A stretch of 40,945 nucleotides of DNA, taken from NCBI GenBank assembly GCA_038230415.1, contig JBBRNH010000044.1:1-40945 (forward strand), written 5' to 3'. Each line of letters opens with the position of its first letter. The first letter of the stretch is position 1. The DNA comes from JBBRNH01 sp038230415 (GTDB lineage Bacteria > Bacteroidota > Bacteroidia > Cytophagales > Spirosomataceae). Both the position numbers and the translations under genes were made by a program. The notes beneath the pieces were generated by a model. It had not been told where the DNA came from. It did no database searches and worked only from the letters and a program-made list of their open reading frames with translations. Of this stretch, positions 34,172 to 40,945 are shown piece after piece.

Positions 34172-35149
34172 TCACTTAAACATAACCACTACACCCTTGG
34201 GTAACAGCACTTTATCAACCCCATGTACCACGCCGTTGGTAGCAAATTGGTCGGGTACATCCACGTAGCCAACCCCACCCTGCTCGTCGGTAAGCCGGAA
34301 ACGGCCATCGGGAGCCATGTCTGCCGTGAGTTTACCACCCGCCAGCGTAGTTAGCGTGGCTTTTCCCTGTCCGGCATTGATTTTTTCGCGCAATGCCTGC
34401 CCGTCAAGCATTCCGTCAACAACGTGGTAGGTCAGCAATGACTTCAGCGATTCTTTGTTGCGGCCTTCCAGAAGCATATTTTGCGTTTTGGCGGGTAGTT
34501 TCTTAAACGCTACGTTCGACGGAGCAAACACGGTGTATGACCGCCCCGAACCCTGCAATGTCTCTACTAATCCTGCCGATTGCAGCGCGTTTTGCAACGT
34601 CGAAAAATCGGGCTGTGAAGCGGCAAAATCAGCAATCGAGATTGTCCGGGCTACACTGGGGCTATACGTAGTGATTGGGGCGGTAGTCTGGGCTTTGTTT
34701 ACGGCCTGCCCGGTTCCGGTAGCCGCCGGGGTATTCATGTTGCCCGATGCCGACCCACTACCCATGTTCAGCGATGATGAGCCGGTTTGGGTTGACGAAC
34801 CCGTTGCACCTGACATTGACCCTGCCCCCGTTTGGGTGGCCGTAGCCTGGGCAGAGGTGTAGCCGGTGCCATTGCTGGTGTTCATAGTTGTTCCGGTTGG
34901 GGTGCCGGGGCCGGATGTTGAAGCCGGGACCGACATTGTTCCGGTATAGTTCGTATTCAGCCGCCCGCTGATGGTGTCCATTGCGTTCTGCAAAGCCGAA
35001 GTGCCATTGGTGCGGTTCACCTTTGTCTCTTGTTTTTTGGCTTTGCGGGTTTCTTGTGCCAGTGTCGGCACACTCATCAGCACCACTCCCAATGCCATGA
35101 GTACAGATAGTTGCGTAAGTTTCATAACGTTTGTATGGCTCATTACCAC
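34172..35149 (-). CDS. Secreted fasciclin (FAS1) domain protein
   Basis: The 325-residue protein has a signal peptide; the more natural start is the Met at 35125 (MKLTQLSVLMALGVVLMSVP, cleavage near TLAQ). A low-complexity Ser/Thr/Gly-rich, probably disordered region spans about 60-160. The C-terminal FAS1 domain (about 168-325) carries both family boxes: YTVFAPSNVAFKKLP and LLTYHVVDGML, then NGVVHGVDKVLLP. FAS1 domains mediate adhesion at the cell surface or matrix. The disordered stalk suits display away from the membrane. It is convergent with leuS across the 34-bp palindrome. Confidence 0.88.
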   Translation of the reverse strand: MVMSHTNVMKLTQLSVLMALGVVLMSVPTLAQETRKAKKQETKVNRTNGTSALQNAMDTISGRLNTNYTGTMSVPASTSGPGTPTGTTMNTSNGTGYTSAQATATQTGAGSMSGATGSSTQTGSSSLNMGSGSASGNMNTPAATGTGQAVNKAQTTAPITTYSPSVARTISIADFAASQPDFSTLQNALQSAGLVETLQGSGRSYTVFAPSNVAFKKLPAKTQNMLLEGRNKESLKSLLTYHVVDGMLDGQALREKINAGQGKATLTTLAGGKLTADMAPDGRFRLTDEQGGVGYVDVPDQFATNGVVHGVDKVLLPKGVVVMFK

Positions 35150-35221
35150 CGCCCGAAACCAATCAAAGCGGCTCGTTGACAGCCGCCTTGATTAACCTCA
35201 TAGACCAGAAAAAGTTTTATA

Positions 35222-36184
35222 TTACAATCGCTCGACAACTAAGCTGTCCGTTGTTTCGCGGTTATTCTGCCGGATGAGTAGTTCGCCCAAGAAACCCGCC
35301 AGAAACAACTGCACACCGAGAATGATGGCGACTAATCCAATGAAAAACAGCGGATTATCGGTCACGTTGCGGTAGCGTTGCCCCTGCGCGATGTTGATGA
35401 GTTTTTCGGCCATGAGCCACACCGCCAGCACCGTACCAATCAGAAACGACAGCGTGCCGTAGGTGCCAAAGAAGTGCATGGGTCGGCGGCCAAAACGGTG
35501 CATAAACGCAATCACGAGCAGGTCTAAAAAGCCATTCACGAAACGGTCCAAACCAAATTTTGTGGTGCCGTATTTTCGGGCCTGATGCTGCACCACCTTC
35601 TCGCCAATGCGCCGGAAGCCGTTCCAGTTTGCCACAACGGGCAGGTAGCGGTGCATCTCGCCGTAGAGTGTGAGTGATTTAACTACTGGCAGCCGGTACG
35701 CTTTCAGGCCGCAATTAAAATCGTGGAGCATTACGCCCGAAATCTGCCGCGTTACGGCGTTGAAAAGCTTGGTGGGAATGGTTTTGCCGGGCGGGTCATA
35801 GCGTTTCTGTTTCCAGCCCGACACCAGGTCGAACCCGTCCTGCGTCACCATCCGGTAAAGTTCAGGAATCTCGTCGGGGCTGTCCTGCAAATCGGCATCC
35901 ATTGTAATCACCACCTCCCCGCGCACCGCCCCAAACCCCACCTGCAACGCCGACGTTTTGCCGTGATTGCGCCCGAACCGAATGCCGCGCACGTGGGGAT
36001 TCTGACCCGCAAGCCGCTGAATCACAGCCCATGAGGCATCCGTTGAGCCATCATCAACAAACAGAATCTCGTAGGCAAAGCCGTGTTCCTGCATCACCCG
36101 TACAATCCAGTCGTGGAGTTCAGGCAGGGATTCGTCTTCGTTCAGGAGTGGAATAAGGATGGAGAGTTGGAGGGATTGGGGCAT
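35222..36184 (-). CDS. Family 2 glycosyltransferase, GtrB/ArnC (dolichol-phosphate mannosyltransferase)-like
   Basis: The 320-residue protein has an N-terminal GT-A domain with SILIPLLNEDESLPEL, FVDDGSTDASW (Asp44, Asp45) and ITMDADLQDSPDEIP, which holds the metal-binding DAD. Two C-terminal membrane helices (about 230-252 and 268-295) end in LFLAGFLGELLIRQNN. This is the layout of enzymes that load a sugar onto polyprenyl phosphate for later flipping and transfer. It may feed GT-C-type transferases; the membrane protein at 29167 is a possible but unproven client. Confidence 0.9.
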   Translation of the reverse strand: MPQSLQLSILIPLLNEDESLPELHDWIVRVMQEHGFAYEILFVDDGSTDASWAVIQRLAGQNPHVRGIRFGRNHGKTSALQVGFGAVRGEVVITMDADLQDSPDEIPELYRMVTQDGFDLVSGWKQKRYDPPGKTIPTKLFNAVTRQISGVMLHDFNCGLKAYRLPVVKSLTLYGEMHRYLPVVANWNGFRRIGEKVVQHQARKYGTTKFGLDRFVNGFLDLLVIAFMHRFGRRPMHFFGTYGTLSFLIGTVLAVWLMAEKLINIAQGQRYRNVTDNPLFFIGLVAIILGVQLFLAGFLGELLIRQNNRETTDSLVVERL

Positions 36185-36237
36185 AGCAAAAAAAGGTTGT
36201 TACTCTCCGTGTAATGGTTCATGTAACGCAAAGACAA

Positions 36238-36996
36238 TCAAAAAATCAGGTAGAAAGGTTGCAGCAGCGTTCGGAAGGCCGGGGCGAAGGTACGCCCGTC
36301 GGTTTCGTAAATATCCAGAATCTGTTCAGAAACAGCAACCATCGGCTCCCGACAAAACCCCGCCACAACTCTGAAAACCGGCTTTTGGGCATGATGCCGG
36401 AGCAATAACCGCGCGGATTGGTGCAGCCCGGCTTCGGCAGCAAGCACGGTTAACTGCCCCATCTCAACCGGCGGCAGCAGCACCCACCACTGCCCACCCA
36501 GAGCCAGCAACCGCACCACCGCCGTCACCAAATCAGTAAACGGCAACTCATCGGCGTGATGGGCGCGGGTAGTAGCCGCATCCGGCGACCGTAGCGAGTT
36601 GACGTAAAACGGCGGGTTGGTCAGAATCCGGTCGTAGTGTTGATGTAGAGACGCAATATTTTGCGTCTCACCGCCGGATGGCTTTTCACCGCCGGATGGT
36701 TTCTGAGGCTGGTATCCCTGAATGGCCCCTTGCCAAACCCGAACCCGGTCGGCAAAGGGGCTGGCAGCCACGTTTTCGGTAGCTTGCACAAAAGCCAACT
36801 CATCAAGTTCAACGGCATCTATGCGGGCGGTGGGGTTGCGCTGGGCAGCCATGAGTGCCAGCAATCCCGTTCCGGTGCCAATATCAAGAATAGTTGAGCC
36901 AGAGACATCGGCAAACGCGCCCAGCACACAGGCATCGGTGCAGATCTTCATGGCTGTTCGGTCTTGCCGGATGATGAATTGTTTGAAACGGAACAT
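36238..36996 (-). CDS. trmN6: tRNA1(Val) (adenine(37)-N6)-methyltransferase, TrmN6/YfiC type
   Basis: From the Met at 36996 (FRFKQFIIRQDRTAMKICTD) the product is 252 residues, the family size. The frame stays open upstream but that part is not conserved. The Rossmann SAM-binding loop is LDIGTGTGLLALM and the N6-adenine motif is NPPF (RILTNPPFYVNS). It methylates A37 of a valine tRNA. Just before NPPF it carries an insert KPSGGEKPSGGETQNIASLH, encoded by a GAGACGCAA/TTGCGTCTC palindrome plus a duplicated 18-base unit. The catalytic motif is intact. It is divergent from the hypothetical gene at 37052. Confidence 0.87.
   Translation of the reverse strand: MFRFKQFIIRQDRTAMKICTDACVLGAFADVSGSTILDIGTGTGLLALMAAQRNPTARIDAVELDELAFVQATENVAASPFADRVRVWQGAIQGYQPQKPSGGEKPSGGETQNIASLHQHYDRILTNPPFYVNSLRSPDAATTRAHHADELPFTDLVTAVVRLLALGGQWWVLLPPVEMGQLTVLAAEAGLHQSARLLLRHHAQKPVFRVVAGFCREPMVAVSEQILDIYETDGRTFAPAFRTLLQPFYLIF
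36648..36700. repeat. Palindrome and 18-bp tandem duplication inside trmN6
   Basis: GAGACGCAA and TTGCGTCTC (36648-36656 and 36661-36669) flank TATT. Next to it CACCGCCGGATGG occurs twice, 18 bases apart (36669 and 36687), encoding KPSGGE twice. All of it is translated in frame in trmN6. Confidence 0.8.
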
Positions 36997-37051
36997 TAGG
37001 TTTAGAACAGATTTTTTGGTTCGTTTGGTAAAACCCCCGACACTGAATTTT

Positions 37052-38170
37052 ATGGGTCTCGTCTCCTCCTTTGCCAATTTGCCCATCTGGGTCAAGATCA
37101 TACTGGGCCTGTTGCTGCTCGGTGTGCTGTTGTTTGCCGGGATTGTTGCCCTGATGATGGCCTCGACGTACACCGACGAAACGGCACTGATCGAGCGTAC
37201 CTGCGGAGCCAATCACCTGAAGATCAGCGTACTCGAAAAACACAACGTCGGTAATACGTCCACTGATTACCGGCTGTACTGGAATAGTAAAATCGTGGCA
37301 AACAAAGGAGACATGGGCGCATCGGGATACTATAACGCCATACCACCCATTGACCCCGACGATCAGAAAAACCTGACAATCAGTCTGCTGGCCGATACCA
37401 TTGATGCCACCGCCTGGACGGTCTGGGTGAATCCAACCCAGTTTAGCCGGGCCGATTTCGACGCAATAACGGCCTGCTTAAAAGCCTACAACACCGAAAA
37501 TCCCCGGCCCTCTCTCGATGGCGACACGGTAACAACCAAAACCAGTTTTACCAACTTTGCCCACGTCGGGCAGTTGGTTTATGGCGATCTTCAGTCTCTG
37601 AAACTCCGCATCTATCGCCAAAAATTTACGTGGGAGGAAAAACAAACCGAACTCACCATCCATCCCGGCGGCTATGTTGACCTGCGCCGGGACAACGTTG
37701 TGGAGACAGTGGGGCAGGTCATCATGGTGGGCAATCGGCGCGTACTGACCTGGAATTATACCGACGAAAGCCCGTTGCGAGGCTCCGACCTGGCCGGGTT
37801 CAAAAACGACGCGGGTCAATCGCTCGCCGACCGCTACGAACTTCGGCACAACCCGGACGACAACCAGCTTTTTGTTCGACAAACCGACAAATCGCTCGAT
37901 TGGGTCTATATCCGGGAACCGTACAATCCTGCCGAAGGCAACACCGTCAGCGGCCATACCATTGATCTGGCCCACCCTGTTCTCCAGCGGAGTTACGACG
38001 CAGGCACCATCAAAACCGACTCGCTAAACCCCGGCCAGCCCGTTTTTATGTGGAAAACCTGGCCCGACTACCCACTCACCGAAGCCGACCTTAAGCAGTT
38101 CAAAAACGAACAGGGCCAGACCCTCGGCGCGTTATATCGGCTCGCGTTTCAGCCCGACCTCAATCCATGA
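37052..38170 (+). CDS. Membrane-anchored hypothetical protein with C-terminal repeats
   Basis: From the ATG at 37052 the product is 372 residues. One membrane helix (about 10-37, IWVKIILGLLLLGVLLFAGI) precedes a soluble region I do not recognise. A unit of about 100 residues appears twice near the C-terminus: SPLRGSDLAGFKNDAGQSLA (about 240) and YPLTEADLKQFKNEQGQTLG (about 340). The pattern PLxxxDLxxFKNxxGQ is shared. No catalytic motif or named family is evident. A longer in-frame start runs antisense to trmN6 and is rejected. Confidence 0.6.
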   Translation: MGLVSSFANLPIWVKIILGLLLLGVLLFAGIVALMMASTYTDETALIERTCGANHLKISVLEKHNVGNTSTDYRLYWNSKIVANKGDMGASGYYNAIPPIDPDDQKNLTISLLADTIDATAWTVWVNPTQFSRADFDAITACLKAYNTENPRPSLDGDTVTTKTSFTNFAHVGQLVYGDLQSLKLRIYRQKFTWEEKQTELTIHPGGYVDLRRDNVVETVGQVIMVGNRRVLTWNYTDESPLRGSDLAGFKNDAGQSLADRYELRHNPDDNQLFVRQTDKSLDWVYIREPYNPAEGNTVSGHTIDLAHPVLQRSYDAGTIKTDSLNPGQPVFMWKTWPDYPLTEADLKQFKNEQGQTLGALYRLAFQPDLNP

Positions 38171-38259
38171 AACCAAATACGATTTGGCAAAGCGGTTTCG
38201 TTTAGGAAATGCAAACTGGTGATTGGCTCAAAAACCGTAGGAAATTTGCTGTGTTGCCT

Positions 38260-38267
38260 TATTTTTG
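38260..38267 (+). promoter_or_regulatory. -7 box of the beta-propeller gene
   Basis: TATTTTTG matches TAnnTTTG, 15 bases before the first ATG (38283) and 33 before the second (38301). The upstream TTTG at 38245 is too close to be a -33. Confidence 0.5.
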
Positions 38268-38282
38268 CACGAATCTAAAAAA

Positions 38283-39572
38283 ATGAATTCCCTGAATACC
38301 ATGAGAAAACCATCGTTAGCGATTGCTTTCCTGCTGATGGCCGGAGCCGCCACAGCCCAGCAAGGCCCCGTAACATTTGCCGGTCGCGGTATTATCGCCC
38401 TGTCCGATGCCGACCTTACCCCGTCGGCCCTGATTGACAACAACTTATTCCGCGAACGCAACAGCCGCGATTACCTGACCACGATTCCCCTGCCTCTGAC
38501 CCGCGCAGCCCTCACCACCACGCTCGTACCCAACTCGATGTTGGTCAGCGACAAAGGCATGGGCCTGACCGCCAACGGCAAGATTGCTTTTGTGCTGGAA
38601 GGTCGTAGCTCCCTCGGCGACAGCATCCCGGCCCTGAAAGCGGGCTTAGCTGATTTTACGCCTTCGACCACGCTATGGATTGTGGACATGACCGGCCCCA
38701 AGCCGAGCGTGAAAAAACTCACCGGCGGCACCAACCCAACGGCCATCGCCATGAACCCCACCGGCAACAACCTGATTCTGGCAACGGGCGATGCTGACAA
38801 AGAACTGAAACTGATTGAGTATGGCCCCAACGGATTGCCCAGCCGGATTCTGACCAGTAAATCACCCGCGCCGGGCCAGCAAATTACTGACCTTGCGTTT
38901 CATCCCGGCGGGCAGTTTGTGGTTTATACCATTGCAGCAACCCAGGAAATTGGTTTGATGAAATACGCGATTGACGCAGCCACCAAAAAACCGTATGTAT
39001 TGCCACACGGCAAGCCCGTGAAAGTGGGAGCCATGCCGGGTTCGGGTAAGTTCACCGCCGACGGTGCGTATTATATCGTGGCCGATGCCAAAAAACCATT
39101 GGGAGCCAGTGGTACGGGCGCGGGCGAGGTGTTTGTGCTGCAATTCAGTACGGAAGACACGCCGGGCGAACATAAACTTGTGTCGCAGGCCGCCACCGGC
39201 GAAGCCCCCGAAGCCGTAGCCGTCAGCCCCGACGGGTCAACGGTGGCCGTGATCAACGCCGGGCAATCGTACCAGCCGTTTAGCAATGCTGCCGCTGGCA
39301 AAAGCTCTATTTCGCTGTATTCGCTGAAAGATGGCAAACTCACCCTCGCCACCGAAACCCCGATGGAAGGCGTTTATCCACAGGCCATCGAGTTCGACAA
39401 GAACGGTACTGCCTTAGCCGTTGGCGTGGCCGAATACCTCGATTTTGGCAACAACCGCAACGGTGGCATCGAGTTTTATACCGTTACCAAAGGCGACAAG
39501 CCCGCCCTGACCAAGCAGCCGGGCCGCATCAACCTGGCGCGGGGCGTTCACGCCATCAAGGTGATTCCGTAA
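38283..39572 (+). CDS. Secreted beta-propeller (YncE/lactonase-like) protein
   Basis: The 429-residue protein has a signal peptide (MRKPSLAIAFLLMAGAATAQ from the internal ATG at 38301; the first ATG is at 38283). The mature part consists of blade-like repeats such as TNPTAIAMNPTGNNLILATG, ITDLAFHPGGQFVVYTIA and PEAVAVSPDGSTVAVINAG, typical of YncE/lactonase-type seven-bladed propellers. No catalytic residues are certain. The protein is likely periplasmic or secreted, with no T9SS tail visible. A -7 box (TATTTTTG) lies just before it. Confidence 0.75.
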   Translation: MNSLNTMRKPSLAIAFLLMAGAATAQQGPVTFAGRGIIALSDADLTPSALIDNNLFRERNSRDYLTTIPLPLTRAALTTTLVPNSMLVSDKGMGLTANGKIAFVLEGRSSLGDSIPALKAGLADFTPSTTLWIVDMTGPKPSVKKLTGGTNPTAIAMNPTGNNLILATGDADKELKLIEYGPNGLPSRILTSKSPAPGQQITDLAFHPGGQFVVYTIAATQEIGLMKYAIDAATKKPYVLPHGKPVKVGAMPGSGKFTADGAYYIVADAKKPLGASGTGAGEVFVLQFSTEDTPGEHKLVSQAATGEAPEAVAVSPDGSTVAVINAGQSYQPFSNAAAGKSSISLYSLKDGKLTLATETPMEGVYPQAIEFDKNGTALAVGVAEYLDFGNNRNGGIEFYTVTKGDKPALTKQPGRINLARGVHAIKVIP

Positions 39573-39575
39573 TGT

Positions 39576-39749
39576 GTTCCCCACTGCCACCAGGCTGTGG
39601 GAGTAAGCCAATGAAATACTGCTTCGCCTGAGACGGCACAGCCTGGGGGCGGTGCCAAACTCGTTCCCCACCGCCCCCAGGCTGTGGGTATGCGAACCAA
39701 CGGGCTTCCCCGCCTGAAACGGCACAGCTTGGGGGCGGTGCCAAACGGA
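39576..39749. repeat. 87-bp tandem duplication with internal palindrome
   Basis: Two direct copies (39576-39662 and 39663-39749) start GTTCCCCACYGCCMCCAGG and end GGGGGCGGTGCCAAAC. Within each, CACCGCCCCCAGGCTGTG-type and CACAGCYTGGGGGCGGTG sequences are inverted, so each copy is a hairpin. The middle of the two copies has diverged. No gene is supported in this gap. Confidence 0.85.
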
Positions 39750-39782
39750 TTTCCTAAACAAGTACGGTTGCTGATAGAAATC

Positions 39783-39816
39783 AAAAAAGCCCCGGCGCAT
39801 TGCCGGGGCTTTTTTT
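39783..39816. terminator. Bidirectional rho-independent terminator
   Basis: Stem aaaaaagccccggc / gccggggctttttt with a five-base loop and T run on both strands. It lies between the convergent propeller and T9SS genes. Confidence 0.92.
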
Positions 39817-39836
39817 GTGGGCCGGTGGGTAGATAA

Positions 39837-40945
39837 CTACCTGTTCAGCAATACCCGGCCCGTCTGAGCTTTGCTATTGGCACCACTCACCCGAATCAGG
39901 TATAACCCCGACGGCTCGCGTTCCATATCCAGAACCTCCGTTTGGGCCGCGCCCGTGCCAATCACCGCACGGCTCTGCAACACGGCTCCCGTCAGGCTCT
40001 GCACCGACAGACTGCCCCGCTCACCGGCTCCCAACCGGAACCGCACCGACACCCGCCCCGATGATGGATTCGGGCTGATAACCAGACCCGTATCCGTATC
40101 AGCATCCGGCTCTGATGAAGCCGTTACGCCGATTCGGTATCCCGCGCAGCCGGTGGTGAAGACTCGGCTTACATCGCTGTTGCCGCTCTGCCGGGCCTGG
40201 AACGTGAAGCTCGTGCCGTTGCGCTGATGGGCAGGAATGTTCAGCACGTTACCCGTTGCCCAACCCCGTAACCCAACGGCCTGGTACTCAACCGGGTTGC
40301 TGTTACCGTTGATAACGCTCAGGGTCACGTCGCCATTGGCGCAGTTGAGCGATGGCGTGTCGAGGGCAAAATTGCCCGTTGGGGGCGTGGTGGTGCCGCC
40401 ATTCACGCAAATCTTGTCAAGCGTGAAACGGAAACCACCCTGCACCCGGATGGTGTTGGCCCCGGCGTTGAGCGAGACGGTAACAGCACTGCTGGCAATA
40501 AAGGTATTCCAGGAGCCGTTGGCGGCAATGTTCTGCCGGTTGGCACCCCCGCCATTCACGGCGTAATCAATGAATCCCCCGGCTTCGCCTGACGAATAAT
40601 AGAACGTGAGCGGATAACTGCCCGCCGAGGTCACGTTTACGGCAAAGTCAACATACCGGCTGGGGCTATCTAAACCACCCACGTATTGCCCGCCCGACGC
40701 ATTGCCGCCCGATGATAGCTCTGTACCGGCAGAGCGCGAACCGGCCTCGGCTTCGTAGCAATTGCCCGTTGGCGGGGTTGGGCCACAGCCGCTGACGGTG
40801 ATGCCGACGGTGCCGGTTTTGGTGGTGCAACCCGACTTGGTAGCCGATACGGTGTAGGTGTAGCCACCGTTGCTGCCGGGTGCGCTGATGCTGCCGGGGT
40901 TAGCTCCGGTAGCGACGTTGGTGCCGTTGAGCGTCCAGGCAAAAC
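39837..40945 (-). CDS. T9SS-secreted protein with CBM6/35-like carbohydrate-binding domain (5' partial)
   Basis: The frame is open to the right edge of the window, so the start lies outside; about 369 residues are visible. From the N-terminal side: an Ig-like end (YTYTVSATKSGCTTKTGTVG), then a CBM6/CBM35-like beta-sandwich beginning CYEAEAGSRSAGTELSSGGN with SPSRYVDFAVNV and NTIRVQGGFRFTLDKICVNG. One copy of the Cys-bounded module follows (40141-40373; FALDTPSLNCANGDVTLSV). A T9SS type A sorting domain closes it (LVISPNPSSGRVSVRF ... SGLYLIRVSG). This suggests a secreted polysaccharide-binding protein or enzyme whose catalytic part lies upstream. It is convergent with the propeller gene. Confidence 0.85.
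   Translation of the reverse strand, partial: FAWTLNGTNVATGANPGSISAPGSNGGYTYTVSATKSGCTTKTGTVGITVSGCGPTPPTGNCYEAEAGSRSAGTELSSGGNASGGQYVGGLDSPSRYVDFAVNVTSAGSYPLTFYYSSGEAGGFIDYAVNGGGANRQNIAANGSWNTFIASSAVTVSLNAGANTIRVQGGFRFTLDKICVNGGTTTPPTGNFALDTPSLNCANGDVTLSVINGNSNPVEYQAVGLRGWATGNVLNIPAHQRNGTSFTFQARQSGNSDVSRVFTTGCAGYRIGVTASSEPDADTDTGLVISPNPSSGRVSVRFRLGAGERGSLSVQSLTGAVLQSRAVIGTGAAQTEVLDMEREPSGLYLIRVSGANSKAQTGRVLLNR

Noticed and set aside
36997..37212. N-terminal extension of trmN6
   Set aside because: It is antisense to the hypothetical gene at 37052 and unlike the family; FRFKQF is the usual opening.
39576..39749. CRISPR array
   Set aside because: Only two 87-bp direct copies with internal palindromes; no regular spacers and no cas genes.

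Overview
The window looks like chromosomal DNA of a GC-rich (roughly 55%) member of the Bacteroidota, most plausibly Cytophagales of the Spirosoma/Fibrella/Rudanella type. Three secreted multidomain proteins end in type IX secretion (T9SS) sorting domains. GldE is present, as is a 29-residue AURKAIP1/COX24-like basic ribosomal peptide. Several genes are preceded by Bacteroidota-type -7 boxes (TAnnTTTG). The assignment rests on family recognition only; no database search was possible.

Layout. 1-6874: two adjacent T9SS cargo proteins, a 5'-truncated giant beta-helix/Ig protein and a lysyl-endopeptidase-like serine protease. 6924-9376: an MpaB-type oxygenase translationally coupled to mnmE. 9424-12475: an accessory islet with a hicAB toxin-antitoxin pair, scraps of an AraC-type regulator, a frameshifted FG-GAP repeat protein and an AAA-ATPase/PD-(D/E)XK protein. 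12608-15965: a tandem-domain PAP2/haloperoxidase-like secreted protein and a GH13 alpha-amylase. 16045-22076 (minus strand): rnhB, batA, a BatA-partner membrane protein, gldE, ssb and mutY. 22315-25296 (plus): HU, a TPR protein, the tiny ribosomal peptide and RNase E/G. 25338-27383 (minus): dnaG. 27687-29105: a vanadium-haloperoxidase-like lipoprotein. 29167-31044 (minus): a polytopic membrane protein, divergent from leuS (31193-34060). 34172-36996 (minus): a fasciclin protein, a GT2 glycosyltransferase and a TrmN6-type tRNA methyltransferase. 37052-39572: a membrane-anchored hypothetical and a beta-propeller protein. 39837-40945 (minus): a third T9SS cargo protein, truncated by the window end.

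Housekeeping functions (tRNA modification and charging, replication priming, RNA decay, base-excision repair, single-strand binding) alternate with cell-surface and secreted proteins. No rRNA, tRNA, CRISPR array, transposase or prophage gene was seen.

The most distinctive signal is an unusual density of palindromic repeats. Two different heptanucleotides (TTAGTGG/CAAGTGG and GTTTAAC) form tandem arrays, mostly arranged as inverted arms, and some begin on or run through stop codons. A perfect 34-bp palindrome separates leuS from its convergent neighbour, and an 87-bp tandem duplication lies near the right end. At least two further palindromic elements sit in frame inside coding genes (the membrane protein and trmN6) and are translated. 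A second recurring theme is a module of about 80 residues bounded by two cysteines, present six times across the three T9SS cargo proteins, which I cannot assign to a named family.
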